A stretch of 64,000 nt of DNA from Clavelina lepadiformis (GCF_947623445.1 NC_135241.1:21020501-21084500); one strand, 5' to 3'; shown: positions 12,302 through 32,341, numbered from the stretch's first letter. Made by a program: numbers and translations. The notes: generated by a model from the letters alone, not told the origin.

Positions 12302-15300
12302 TCAGACAACTTGAAGATGAGCCAAAAACCCGCGTCCTTGCACCACGTCATCCGATTGGAAGAGCAGCACAAAATTCTTCTTTGCCTCAAACGATGACGT
12401 GAGCGTTTCGTAACCGCACAACTCTACCACGTCACTTGACGTCATGTTCTTTTTGTCGAAATCGCTGTAAATCAGGATTCGGTCTCGGAAGCATGCGTCC
12501 TCTAAATCCAACCTTTATAGCGAAGAAAAACGATTTTAAGACCAGCCGAATCATAAGTATTATGTATAGGCTCTATACAACTTCCGTTGTACATTACTTG
12601 GAAAATGTCATTCTCATTTTCGGATCGGTTCTCTCGATTTCGCCACCGCTTCCAAATTCATCCAACAATGTAATTTGCCATATGCATTGACTGTTTTCTG
12701 GATATAAACCTATGACCATAGAACATAAATGCCATGAATAAAAACAATAGCGTAGGATTTAAAATAGTTGCCATTAAGTTGCAAATGTATGACCGAAAAT
12801 AATTGCAAATTCTTAGTTGAATGAATGTCTATGCAAGAATAACCATTAAAAACGTTGTCAGACAAACTAACCTGGAAATCTTGGCGACGAGATGTTTTTT
12901 GCGGACTGCAAAATTATATTTTCACCACAAGATGTTTTAAGTTCAAATGGATCAGCTGGTATTGGTTTTTTGCTAGGTGCCGCAGTTTCTATACAATGGC
13001 AGAGTTAACTTTGTATGTTTACGATTTTTATTGCCGCATTCATACGTACTACTGTAGCCGACTGATTTGAATGTGTACAGATTATAATTCCGAGGACATA
13101 GGCCTACTGTTTAAATTGAAAGTCAATTCCAAAAACAAGGTGGCCTTCAACAAAATAACAGTTTCCAGTAAACATACTGGTGAAAGGATTTTTAATAATA
13201 TGCAGTGGTTAAGCAATTATTGCCACAGTTATCCTAATAGGACGAAGAGGGCGGTTACAAAGACGTCACCATGTAAAAACAATAAGCTTGTTGACTGGGG
13301 TATGTATGAGATATGATAGTAGTGGCAGGCTAGCTAACGCGTTTTGATGGAATACGTCTCCACAGGCAGGTGAATAGTGGCAGATGACGTTTGTTTTCCA
13401 CATAGGAATGTCACAAATATCAACACATGAAGTGGTAAAGTATTCTTGTTTTTCCCACATTTTCCAGTAGGCCTACCAGATGCTGGCTGCAGCCAGCAGC
13501 CGAGACTGTACAGTAGGTTAGCGTATACGTTGACCAGTATAAATACACAAACGGTAAACAAGATTCTGCTTATTTAACGCAAAATGTTGTTGTACACTTA
13601 AGTACGCTTTTATTATACCTATTAATAGTTATTTTTCGGCCACACAAAACGTTCTATTCATACTTGATCCAAATACTGTACCTGAGTCATCCTTATTGTT
13701 TCTTCTATGGTGACGTAAAAAGAGCGGTAATTTACGTCATAAATAAGCCATGAATTTACGTTTTTTACCACGTATCTATGGCAATAACTGCTTGACCACT
13801 ATAAACTACATGTTAGAATATTCTTCAGTATATTTATTCACCACTACTCTTTGAGTTCAGGCCAACCTGTTTTTGAACTTCCCCCCAGTGGAGGGATTCA
13901 GCCGGTTCGCACCGGTTCTTGGAATTTTAATGACTTTCGCGAACCGGTTGTTAACAAGCATATGCATAGGTCGTGAGAGAACAGGATGTTAAAATATTTG
14001 AATCTCACCACTGCTTGCCCTTCACTTTAACATAACAATCTTTGAAAAACAAAAATTACTTCTCTAATTTAGTATAGAATAAAAACGAGATATAGGTTGG
14101 CACTCTGAAGGTTAACTTTATTTTTGATTTTTCTGCACGAACTTTTACAAACATAATCTTGCTTCCTCAGGCGTACTAAGAATTATTATTTTTATATACT
14201 GGGTTAACACGATTCTGCCACCATCAACTTCTCGAATTTAGTAATTTTCAAGAAAATAAGCTACACATGGGGTAGTTGTGGCTGAGCTGCAGACAACTAT
14301 CATTCGTTCACAAAATCATCAACCATATGCGAAATGTAAGCTTTAGACGTCTTAGATTTATAGCTTAAACACCTTTCATATAAATAGGTTGCATGCAGCT
14401 CATTATTTAGTGTATTAAATCTTCCTTTATATTTATACACAATGGTTTTTGTAACCAACCTGTTGGTGGCGGCTGCCACCTGGTGGTCGTTGTATAAACT
14501 GGTGGCGTTGTGGCCGCTGCTATTGCTCTGCCACCCACGATTCTTCCTGGAATGAAAATCCAAAGTTTACAACAATATTTTGTTCGCAAAATATTCTAAA
14601 TGCGTTTTCATTGTTAGCAAACAATTACCGTACCCCCGCCATAACCGAAGTAACTAGAAGCCGGTAAAGACTGCAGCGAGAGACCTGCGAAATAAAACAT
14701 ATAGTATAGAATATAGATGCTTCCATGTCTGTTGCATATAATCGCAACAAGTAGCCTACAAGTTACTTTAAAAAAATGAATTATAACGTATTGTAGGTAT
14801 GCAATTTGTATAATATGAAGCGGTTCTGTGCAAACGTTCAACTTGGTTTATTTGATGTTAGAAAAGTGATGAAAATAATGGTAACTTGAAAAAATATATT
14901 GAGATGTTTTTACTTACTTCTTCCAGGTGACTGTGGTTGTAATAATCTACGTGCTTGAACGTTACCATAAGTTCCATAGGGTAACGGAGGCCGAGGGAAC
15001 GGAATAGGATATGTCGGTGTCGGTTTTGGTGGTGGTGGTATTGCGTCACCATCCGGTTTCGTAACTACCAATGACGTTAGCGGAGTGACGAAGTTGTATT
15101 TTAGCGACAGCTGAAGTACTTTGGAATCAATTTCAGAAACAACATCCTACGAAAAAATTTTACCGTACGTCAAGGGAAAGAGGATTTAATTACAAGATTT
15201 TTTTGCGTTACACTTTCCAGCACTCGTTACCATATCTGGTACAATCTTTTAATAAGACAAAATCTATCGTTTGGGACAAAATACGTTAAAAGAAAAGAAA

Positions 15301-18300
15301 AATAGAATTATAAAAAGAAGACTTTTGCGCTCCATGAAGTGGGTGCTTTACAGTGTAAATGATGTAAAGTTTGCATCAAAGCCAATTGTTACCTTATTAC
15401 CAGCTGTTTCTGTCTTATTCTTAAGCAAATCTTTGATGGTCAGGTAAGCCCACAGTTTCTCCATGTCAAATCCATCTTTGGAAAATGTTCTCTCAAACTT
15501 CTTGCCCCTGGATGTGAGCATCAATTTTCCTCCGACAGATTCTCCTTCCACCACACCGATTAATCCTAAAACAATGAAATTATATTTAACATAACTTATC
15601 ATAACATTGTATGCTCGAATCCAAGAAATACAAGTCCGTTAGTTATCAATTTAGGGCCCGCAAAAGTCAATAAAGTCAAAAATTTTTAAGGACCTCGTCT
15701 GACCACGAATCAAAGAATAAAGTTGTTTTCAGCACCTAGGGGATTGTTTCTAAGAAGTTTATAGGTCAAAATAAAGTCAAAATTTACAATAAAGTCAAAA
15801 TTTTCAATAAAGTCAAAATTTGTCAAAATATGGCTTTTTACAAAGTTTTTGTGTTTCTTGAGAGTAATTCTTGTAAAAATCCTCGTGGAAGCATTGTAAA
15901 TCAGGAACTGCGACACAATTAAACCATATTAACCCATAAAAGCAGGAAATAAGTCACAATGCCCACTTGGATCAGCAGTAACTTTTATCGCAAATTGTCC
16001 ATTGTTTATTCATAGTTACGTATTTAAATAATTCTTATAAAACAGTTCCTCTTCATAAACGTGGTATTTTCGAAGATCAACAGTTTGGATTTTAGGAATA
16101 GCCTACTGACATTCTGTAATACAAAAATGCCTAAGCAAGCTAAATCGTCTTCAGCAAAAGTTAGACAGATTTGTCGAGATTTTTCTGATGAATTTAATGC
16201 AACTCCCGAGAGTGATTTAAGGTGAAATTTTTGCGAGGTTACAGTGAAGTGCAATAAAAAGTATTTTGTTGAAAGCTACAGGAAAAGTAAACGCCATCAA
16301 GCTGGATTAGAGCAACAACAAGCATTCCCTGTTTAATTTGCTGTTTATTAGAATTTACCATGCGGAGAAAATCGAGGCAAAGTGCCCTTTTCACAAGGAC
16401 AAAATAACACAAGCTACCTAAATCTATCGCCAAAAAACACGACGCACTTTTTATAATCCATAAAACACCTTGACTTTTCGACAAAATATTACGTTTGGGT
16501 CTGAAATCGACAAAATATTATGTTTGGGTAACTGAATGGAGGAAGAACTGTGGCCTCTACAAATAAGCAATTTCGTTAGGTCAAAATAAAGTCAAAATTT
16601 GATAAAAATAAAGTCAAAAAATTTTTTTTTCAGGTCAAAATAAAAATGGCCCTAGTTATCATATCATTCATATGTATGTGACGGACTCATATGCAATACA
16701 TGGAATCTAGAGCAAAATCTTTTTTACCTGGCTCCCGACTATCCGGTATCCCGACAGTGTCAATCTGTCCAGCAATCAAGAACTCCGCTCCGTCAAAAAA
16801 GTTGTCAAACCTAAATGAATAACGAATAGAAAACGCACGTTTATAGCAGTTCAAGCTTTTTGTGTCATAGTGGTATGCTTTTTGCTTTTTTGATAAAAAG
16901 TACAAGCGTGACCACATCGACGCAAAATAAAAGAAAATAAAAATTTACTGGGTCTTGGTCAAGTTGCCGACCGTTGCCCCTCCATATCTGACGATGACGT
17001 GTGCAAGTAAAGGAGATGCAACTTCGTCATAGAAATTCTTCAGTTGTAACGAGGAGTCGGCGTCCACGTAAATCCGGCTGCGAGTGATAAAATAAAAGCA
17101 ATTAAACCAATCATCGCGGGGAGTGCTACGTTTTCAAGAACGAAATCTCACTGCTTGGTTCAGGTTACCGAGATAAACCTTTGTTTTCTAGCGCCAGTTT
17201 TTCCAAAAAGGTGTGATCCACGTCATTTCCGAATCCCAAGCAGAAAAGCGAATATTTTCCGGCGATGCGTTTCTTAACTATGCTCCGTATTTGCTCCGTA
17301 TTTGTAACAGGACCTTTTGTTCGCAATTAAATAACTTGATTAAGCATCGATAAAACAAAATACAGTTTTAAGATGACGACGTTTAACATCGTGACATTAA
17401 TGACATAGAAGTTATATCAGAACTCTAAACATAATCTTTAAAAAGTCAGAAAATAAATACGTTTTATACGAAACAAGAACATAGAACGACGGCTTTCTTT
17501 TATAATTACGTTGTATGAAACGCCAAGAATCAATAAATAACGGAAATCTTTAGATGAATTTCAATAGAAATCAAATATCTTCACCTGACGTAGGTTGGCC
17601 ATCGGTCAGCAAAATTATCATGGAAGCTTCCTTCAATGTATTGGTCTGGTTGCGAGTGATCAATTCCAGCAGAGATACTGCTTGCATGGTCGCATCGAAC
17701 AAGTTTGTCCCTAAGAACAAAGTCCCATGAAGATTTACGAACTAAAAATGGGAACTTGGTATGCTGTAAATTTATGGTTATTCGGCCTACCGCCATTGGC
17801 ATAAATCCTTGAAACGAAATTTTTCGCATTGCGTATGTTGTCAGGGTTGACGTCAAGCATTTCATTGTTTTGCCAGGTGTGCGCTCGAGAATTGAACGTG
17901 ATTAAATTGAACCTGAAAATGGTAGATAAAAATCATGAAAAATCCCCAAATTTATTACTGTAATGTCGATACAAATGGAATTTTATACGATCTCACGGAA
18001 TAACAATAACACTAACACACGGACACTATATGATTTCTATGAAAATCTTATTATACGATCTCTATGTCGATTCCAACCTTGCTCTATGACGATTTACTTA
18101 CTTATCGTGATCTGCAAGATCGTCGAGGATCACGTCGAGAGCTTCTTTGGTTTGTCGGATCTTCCTCCCGGACATAGAACCGCTCTGGTCGATGACAAAA
18201 ACGACGTTCTTCGGGATGACAGGAAGATCGGTCGGAGCGAAAAAGTGGACAAAGTATCCGTCCTTTATAAGGATCTCTCCGCCCAACTCTTCCCGAGTGA

Positions 18301-20211
18301 CGTCATAGGTGACAGTGAAGGTGACGTCACTACGATGAAGGGATCGTTGTTTTTCAACTGATGGTTCGTATCTGGAAAAATGTAAGTTGTAAAGAATTGT
18401 TTGCTTACTACGTTAACAGATTAGATATAATTGGCTATGAGGAGTCATAAACTTAATGGTCATAACCGATATATCGCTACGAAAGGCATAAACGGAAATA
18501 TTTGTGCAAAAAAATTTACGTTAAGCCACACAAAAATGCTTGTCAGGGCGTGGTTAAAAGCTAAAAAGTTGTCTGCTTATTATTTTTTTATGTTTTTTAT
18601 TTAAATCATATTTTCCAAAAATTTATAATGAACAATTATAACGTTTTAAGTAAAAAATACGAGAAATGCGAGTCGGAGGTAGTCGCATAACAAATTACAT
18701 CATCTGTTGTCATTATTCATCAATAGCCCATGACCGTAAAAATTCCCTCTTTAAGAAACACAACGCAATATTTAAACATTGTTAAAAGTTTTCGTAAACA
18801 CCTTCTTATATGTCGTTACACTAATTTCAAAAATAAATCATTAAAAGTGTTCGTCTTAAACGAAGCCTGTGGGCTATAGGCTATAACCTATCACTGTGAC
18901 TGAATTACCCACATCACGTAAGCTTGACTTCCACTTCGCCGAACTATCAAACCCTCATTATCTGGAATTCGCGGTTTGTAGCGTCCTCTGCCTTTTCCAT
19001 CGGGCATTGGCGGGTGAGCTTCTATTGACTCAATACCGGATGGTTCGCTGATGTGGACTTCTATTTTCAAGTCTTCAACAATCTTTTTTGGAAAAAATAC
19101 GTTACAGGTTTGCAAACAGTAGCAGATCTTCTGTTGATTAATTGATTGTAACAATGAGATAATATATACTGCAACAGAATTATAGAATTGGAGTATCTGT
19201 TCATTTGTTATTTTCAAATCAGTTTGATTGTTGTTGACATTATATAGTTAATACCTGTCCCGGGTTGACGTAGATCTCGTGATTGTACACACCCAGTGTC
19301 CGTTTGAGTAGTTCCTGGTAATCAAGTTTAAACGTCACCACTCCGCCCGATTCAACGTTGACTGAAACATCAAACGTTTGTGAGTCTCTTTCGTCAGCCG
19401 TCACCAAACCAGCTGATTGTCCCTATAAGGTAAGAGCAGAAAGACGTTATTCGTGACGCAAAATGCAATAAATAAAGCACAGGTAGTTACAAAAATAAAA
19501 AATCAAAGTTTCACATGTGAATGATATTTATTTCCTTATCTCACCTGGGCAACCGCCTGGTTGTATCGTTTTCTGGCTTTGTTTTTTTCGTCTACGATTC
19601 CCACGTAAGTGACTAAATCAATCTCCCTAAACGAAAAAGGTAATATTGAAATCTACAAAATATGCATTCGGCCTAATTAAACAATCGGCCTAAATCAAAA
19701 GATATGGACAAATATGCATCATTTTAAACAAAACTGTTACATAGAAAAGTTGGATATAAATGCGGATTTCGGGAGCCTGAGGACAACAGAGACTTCTTGA
19801 GCGATGGGAGCGTTATTTCTCACAACGCTCACCACCACGGCTTTGCTGTAACGAGAGGTAACGAAGGATAAAACATGAAACTTTTCGATAGTTGCTTCGG
19901 AAGATGTCGTGCGACGGAAACGACGAAAGGGCATTGCGTTTCCCTGGAAACGTAAAGTAAAATTGTTGTTTAAGAAGTTGTAATTTCTTACAAGAAAGTT
20001 AAGAATTGATTTCTATTATTATAGACCTATATAGCTCTATATACAATTTTACCAACAAATGCCGTAGAAATTATTTAACGGAGAATAATGATAGCTTGTA
20101 TACCTGCTTTGATCTTGCCATGACGAACGACATGTCCCGGGTATCGCCGAAACAAATTCCTGTCGTTTGCAACAGGGTCAGTAAAATGCAGACAAAACCT
20201 AGTCGTGCCAT
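12302..20211 (-). CDS. ITIH: Inter-alpha-trypsin inhibitor heavy-chain-like protein with VIT, VWA and C-terminal CUB domains
   Basis: Eighteen exons on the minus strand: 20211-20104, 19943-19741, 19626-19545, 19422-19255, 19082-18895, 18371-18102, 17912-17791, 17710-17585, 17313-17169, 17077-16949, 16810-16728, 15565-15393, 15146-14918, 14684-14634, 14546-14460, 12988-12872, 12697-12598 and 12512-12302. They sum to 2592 bases, 863 aa. Residues 1-22 are a signal peptide ([20 protein letters not shown]). A VIT domain follows, then a VWA domain from about residue 298 with a complete MIDAS: DQSGS, the threonine of GGTNL, and LTDG. The segment [19 protein letters not shown] is typical of ITIH proteins. 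A Pro/Thr-rich linker then leads to a CUB domain from about residue 743 ([38 protein letters not shown]). Canonical ITIH chains end in another domain with a DPHF chondroitin-linkage motif, which I do not find. Probable role: secreted matrix or adhesion protein. The linker-to-CUB joins are the weakest, though phases match. Confidence 0.88.
13886..14013. mobile_element. hAT-type MITE within the large linker-to-CUB intron of the ITIH-like gene
   Basis: The ends are CAGTGGAGGGATTC and GAATCTCACCACTG, imperfect inverted repeats. Inside are CCGGTTCGCACCGGTTC and GCGAACCGGTT. The flanks CTTCCCCC and CTTGCCCT match at six of eight positions. A related copy lies at 45231-45402. Confidence 0.65.
15650..16654. 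mobile_element. hAT transposon relic with a transposase N-terminal fragment, in an intron of the ITIH-like gene
   Basis: The outer ends are TAGGGCC (left) and GGCCCTA (right). Near-identical flanks GTTATCAA (15642-15649) and GTTATCAT (16655-16662) suggest an 8-base target duplication. Both ends carry repeated AATAAAGTCAAAATT units (about 15665-15830 and 16575-16650). A reading frame at 16127-16336 on the plus strand starts [16 protein letters not shown] and contains [14 protein letters not shown] followed by a Lys/His-rich end, resembling the BED-type zinc finger at the N-terminus of hAT transposases. An in-frame TGA at 16223-16225 interrupts it, and no DDE catalytic part remains. The element is non-autonomous and decayed. 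Confidence 0.65.
16127..16336 (+). pseudogene. hAT transposase fragment (BED-finger region), interrupted
   Basis: A 70-codon frame lies inside the transposon relic, antisense to the host gene. It begins with ATG, has one internal TGA just before the predicted zinc-finger core (NFCEV), and ends at TAA. The stop occupies the position where the first cysteine-containing stretch would be expected. The rest of the transposase is absent. Confidence 0.5.
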
Positions 20212-20390
20212 TTTATCTAAGAAAATACATGTAAAATAATTTATAACAAAAGCGAAACAAAGCGATTTTTCAAAATTTTTGCTTCACCCAAAGCAGTGAC
20301 CGAACAGTTTTGAACAACAATAAACCTATGCAGTTACGCTGAAACTGTCACTTGATTGATTTCAGCTCTAACTTCTATCAAACAGCTAAT

Positions 20391-20400
20391 CTTTTATATA
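20391..20400 (-). promoter_or_regulatory. Candidate TATA box of the ITIH-like gene
   Basis: The minus strand reads TATATAAAAG about 180 bases upstream of the ATG at 20211. This is a near-consensus TATA element in the right orientation and range for a short 5' leader. The transcription start was not observed. Confidence 0.45.
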
Positions 20401-21994
20401 TAACATTGCGTTATGTCGCCTTTGGCTGTGTGTCGCGCAGGAGTGAGGACTAAATTAATTTCGCAAATGCGCTCCAGGCCGATTCGAAGTATTCTTGAAA
20501 TGGTTTATTTTGTCTTCAAGCAAATATACCCTGAAGCACCACTTTAGCAAGAATTAAACTTAAGCAGATCTTTTTGTTGTCTCCTATGAAATGAAGGCAC
20601 ACTATCTTTCATAATCATCAATTGCCTACGCCGCTGTCAATCAATCTGCAATCCTTCTTTGTAGTTTCATGCGCCTTTTCAGATATACATTGATATTGAT
20701 ATATTAATATTGATATCAGATATACATTCTGGCACCCATATACTTGGACGCCTACTTATTTGGATCTAACTTTACGGTAAAACAACCACAAGCATATTCA
20801 TGCCCACACGGTATGCTGTATACGTAGCACTATATATAGCCATACGGCCTTTGGGTAAGCATTTGAGGTCTTGCGCTATAAATCACAGAAAAAAAACAAA
20901 AAGATTTAAGTACGTTCTTTCATCGAAAGGGAAAGTTTAACAATTAGGCGGTAAAATTAAATTACCAGTTAAACAAAAATAGAAAAAAGTAAGAATTCTG
21001 TGTCGATAAAGTATTACGCGCCGCAAGCGTATCTTTACTCTCGACGTTTTCCGAGGATTGTTTGTCGTTGCAAAACCAACCACATTTGCTTTACTTAGCC
21101 TATATATGGTTATACGTGCTACCAATAGCGTACAACCTTGAAGTTAAATTTCAAGGTTTTCAGTATGGCAGCTGATATTGCCAACTAAATTATACGGCGT
21201 ATAAGCTCATATGCAATGTTTGGATTAAAAAAAATTAGCAACCGGTTCTTTGAATATAAAGGGACTAAACATTTTCGGCTCAAAACTAGGGTTAGGCCAA
21301 AATTACATATCCAAAAATCGATTAAATAATTTGTCCGCAAACTGAAATACTTATGTTGACTGTAGAATTACAAATTTATATCAGTGAAATTTGTTAGCTC
21401 TATCTTTCTCTTCGTTTGTATATGGGAATACGAGTGGGGTCTGTGCCTAAGAGTTTTCTTTTTTAGAGTTTCTTGTTAACCAAACTTAAATGTTATAACA
21501 TAATAACCTAAACCTAACCTAAGTCTATCTTCTAATCTAAAACTCACTCCAATAAAACTTAAAATAGCTTAAATCGAATTTGCATATCTATTTTCCTAAC
21601 CTAACCATGTGACCTACTTTTGGTAAAATAGTCACTCTCTGTTAAAAATCTGTGGAGAAGTAATAAAATGTAGTCTGAAAGACAATAGGCAAAGTAAAAT
21701 CAATAAAAACTTTTCTGATTTTCCACTTGCACATTCCATTTAGCCTATTTTCATACTTATACAATATGGCAGCAATACAATAGCTTCGGCAATTTACTGT
21801 AGCCCACAGTGTAGTGTAAAACGTTAAAACGTTGTAGCCTATAACCAGCTTATTGTAGACTTTCCTGTAGCCTTCAGTTTCCATAAAAATCTGGGTTCGC
21901 GATTTACATAGCCTAGCCCAAAAAGGTAGGTTCTTTTAAAAACACTGCAGCCCATATTAATTTCATTCTTTATGGTATGGTATGATATGATTAT

Positions 21995-22570
21995 GTTTAT
22001 CCTCGGACTGAGGAAAGTCTTCGCACGACTTAAACCTGGCGATGGTTCCTCATCGGTCGAGTCCCGGTTATCGTGCTAGCGTTTGTGTAAGTTCCGATTG
22101 CCATACATTTTTTATTTTGTTTTTTTATTTTTTTATAATATTGCCCGAATTTTGCACTGTTCACCAGGTCCACTGAACAAGAACAGGTGTCGTTAATGCT
22201 TTGTCAAGGGCGTTACTGTAACGCTTGCCGCCCTGTCCGCTAGCTAACGGCAGGACAACACGTCAAATTACCGAAAGAGTTATTGTGTTTTTTTCTTTAT
22301 TCACTATTCGCTTTTCGAGTCAGTTGACTAACTTGACTTTAAGGCAAGAAGGCACACAGACGCTTTTGGAGACGACTCTCAGCGTCAAGTTATGCCTGTG
22401 CTTTGACACATGATATTTGCATACAATAAAAAAATATAAAGTTAGACGCAGTCGTGAATCAGGAACAGCTCAACAGCATGTATATGGCGTAATGTTCTTT
22501 GTTGCGCTATATTACTACGGTATGGCGCTACTGGGTATCGAACACGGAGCCTGAGTCGCATGTGTTGCGA
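21995..22570. repeat. Dispersed repeat with tRNA-like end, possibly a SINE
   Basis: Segments AAAGTCTTCGCACGACT, TTCCGATT, TTGCCCGAATT, ACCAGGTCCACTGAACA and AAGGGCGTTAC recur in the same order at 51656-51885. Near the right end, the minus strand contains GTGTTCGATACCC, which fits the tRNA B-box pattern, preceded by GGCCTCGCAACACATGCGAC. A part near 22350-22410 (TCAAGTTATGCCTGTGCTTT) also recurs near 33760-33800. Boundaries and type are uncertain. Confidence 0.5.
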
Positions 22571-23172
22571 GGCCAGCGCTTATTAAAAGTATAAGGCCAA
22601 CGCAGAAAACACAAAAGTATCGGATTGATTAAATCTAACCATTCCGCTCGAAGTACCTGCATCATTCACCTGTATGAACATTTGGCTTTTAAGTAACAAA
22701 TAATTTCCTAATAAACCCATCCTCATGGCAAAACGACAACGCTATGTTCAGGGTACGTTAGGAACAATAGATGTAAGCTTTTATTAAGTCATGGTTGTTG
22801 GTTCTTGGTTGGTAGTTTCAGCTTGTGGAACGAAATGCAATTATAAATTTGAAAACAGCGTGCTTGGCATCGAAAGTAAAGATTTTATTTTGCTTTATAA
22901 TACTGTAGTACTAATTGTAAATAAGATAATGATAGTTGTATACGATATTGTACTACTACTGCACTAAGAAAGCAATTTCGCTGTTTCACCACCAGATCAC
23001 TGTGCCGGTGCACACAGTCCACATGCATGGTAGACTTGTATATCCTATGGAAAACCTAAAAAGTGTGCTGCTTTTTCTTAAAAATGCGAGTTATTATTAT
23101 AGATAACTATTCCACCAGTATATGGAATGTAAATTTTTGTGCACCGGACAAAAATTGTCGTGTCATTTTCAT

Positions 23173-23557
23173 AGACTGGTGTGCACCCAGATTGCATTTC
23201 GTTGATATTGGGAAATATATTCCCCGCGCAAAACGTTTGGATTTCAGCCGTATCCGCGCAAAACCACGCTGAAATCTCAGCCAGTCAAACTAATGAGCGT
23301 CTTGGTCTCACACGTCGTATGTGCCGTCGAGGTTTTGTGCTTCTGTTTAGTTTTCTCTGATGTTACTCAACTGGAATTTGAGAAAATACCACATAAAAGT
23401 AAGCCTATTAAAAATATGTTGGAAGTAGACTAAGTCGTAACCACACAGTTTTGTTCCGACACTGATAAGGAAATTAATCAATCATGCGTTACAGAAGTGC
23501 GAAAATTATGTCTGCCGCTCAGTATGCAAAGAATGCAGTCTGGGTGTACACCAGTCT
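23173..23557. repeat. Inverted repeat pair, 24-base arms
   Basis: The arm at 23173-23196 begins AGACTGGTGTGCACCCAG. The inverted sequence of 23534-23557 begins AGACTGGTGTACACCCAG. The arms match at 22 of 24 positions and are separated by 337 bases. No coding frame lies between them. It could be the terminal repeats of a small foldback or MITE element. Confidence 0.5.
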
Positions 23558-24219
23558 GCCAGTGGCAAAAAAGTATGTACCAAATATCACTGTTTGAAAA
23601 TTACTTAGCTTACAAAGAAGCTTTTTTCACCCATTTTGTGCACCAGATTTCCGGTGACATTTCCAGTGCACAACGCTTTTTTTTCCATATGAGCTATTCC
23701 GTGCTAACAGGCCTTTAATACAGTTACACTGACAAAAGGCAAAAGTGTGCACTGACGTACGACGATGTCGATGTACTCCTCATGTGTGTGTGTGTGTGCA
23801 AAGATACAATTTTTTTGTGTGATGATGTGCACTGAAGCTTTAATTTTTTGTGTGCTGCACTTTCCACTATAGTCGCTTGCAATGAATACGGTAGCAGTAC
23901 CTCAGCGTTCATAGTCATGATTCTATAGTGAAAACTGAAACACCCTCAAGATTCACGCTTCGGTGCATTGAATTCTTTTTTTCTCGTGAAAACTGCCAGA
24001 GCGATAGTTTTAGTCTGTTGCACTACCAGTTGGTTGTGTGGCATTCTATTGCACAATTAACATTGCCTGACTACCCTAAGCTAAATAGATATTAGTATAT
24101 TGCATATATAATACTGTATTTAGATAAATCCTTATCAACTATTTTTTTTAATTGAATTATTTAAGCTCTCAAATAAGTTTAATCTCATGATCAATGTGTG
24201 TTGAGCTTGGAATGGCGAA

Positions 24220-24393
24220 ATGGGTGAAGTAAGAGACTGGTGGAAAGAACTGCCAACTCTTAAGAAGATTGGTTATGGTTTAACAGGCACTCTTATCGTA
24301 TTGACTATCGGATTGCATTTATATAACGAGCGAAGATATATCTATGATCCCTCGAAGAAAAACAAAGTAAAAACTTCAAAGTGGGAGCAATAA
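24220..24393 (+). CDS. Small single-pass membrane protein (57 aa), probable first cistron of an operon with CTR9
   Basis: A single-exon frame starts at ATG 24220 (MGEVRDWWKELPTLKKIG) and stops at TAA 24391-24393. The N-terminus has two tryptophans, then a hydrophobic segment at about residues 18-36 (GYGLTGTLIVLTIGLHLY), then a basic and aromatic tail (NERRYIYDPSKKNK, ending TSKWEQ). The layout resembles small single-pass subunits or assembly factors of inner-membrane respiratory complexes, but I cannot assign it to a named family. A splice acceptor (TATTTTCAG, ending at 24412) follows the stop by 19 bases, and the CTR9 ATG is at 24445. Such tight spacing is typical of trans-spliced operons, known in tunicates. 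Alternatively it is an upstream ORF in the CTR9 leader. Confidence 0.65.
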   Translation: MGEVRDWWKELPTLKKIGYGLTGTLIVLTIGLHLYNERRYIYDPSKKNKVKTSKWEQ

Positions 24394-24403
24394 GCCAGTA
24401 TAA

Positions 24404-24412
24404 TATTTTCAG
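24404..24412 (+). promoter_or_regulatory. Candidate trans-splice acceptor upstream of CTR9
   Basis: The sequence ATATTTTCAG, a typical 3' splice site, lies between the small gene's stop codon and the CTR9 start, leaving a leader of 32 bases before the ATG. No nearby partner donor is needed if a spliced leader is added here. Ordinary cis-splicing from an upstream donor would look the same in DNA. Confidence 0.45.
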
Positions 24413-24444
24413 TAACCTGAGACAAGTGTTTGTGCCGGTCAATC

Positions 24445-32341
<7,897 letters not shown>

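Larger units (their letters stand above)
20401..24219. other. Intergenic region with repeats, no gene recognised
   Basis: Both strands lack convincing coding frames. The region holds TTGATA/TATTGATAT repeats near 20685-20720, a dispersed tRNA-like repeat at about 21995-22570, an inverted repeat pair (23173-23196 and 23534-23557) and a short TG run near 23782-23797. The ITIH-like gene and the small gene at 24220 are transcribed divergently from its two edges. Confidence 0.55.

Noticed and set aside
13334..13561. Minus-strand frame with signal-like start ([18 protein letters not shown]) upstream of the CUB exons
   Set aside because: It was considered as the first exon of a separate CUB gene. 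It has no ATG and no phase-matched donor, while the ITIH linker exon at 14460 joins the CUB exon in phase.
14460..14546. RIVGG motif in the ITIH linker exon, resembling a trypsin-type activation site
   Set aside because: No catalytic His, Asp or Ser region of a serine protease follows; the exon continues as a Thr/Pro-rich linker.
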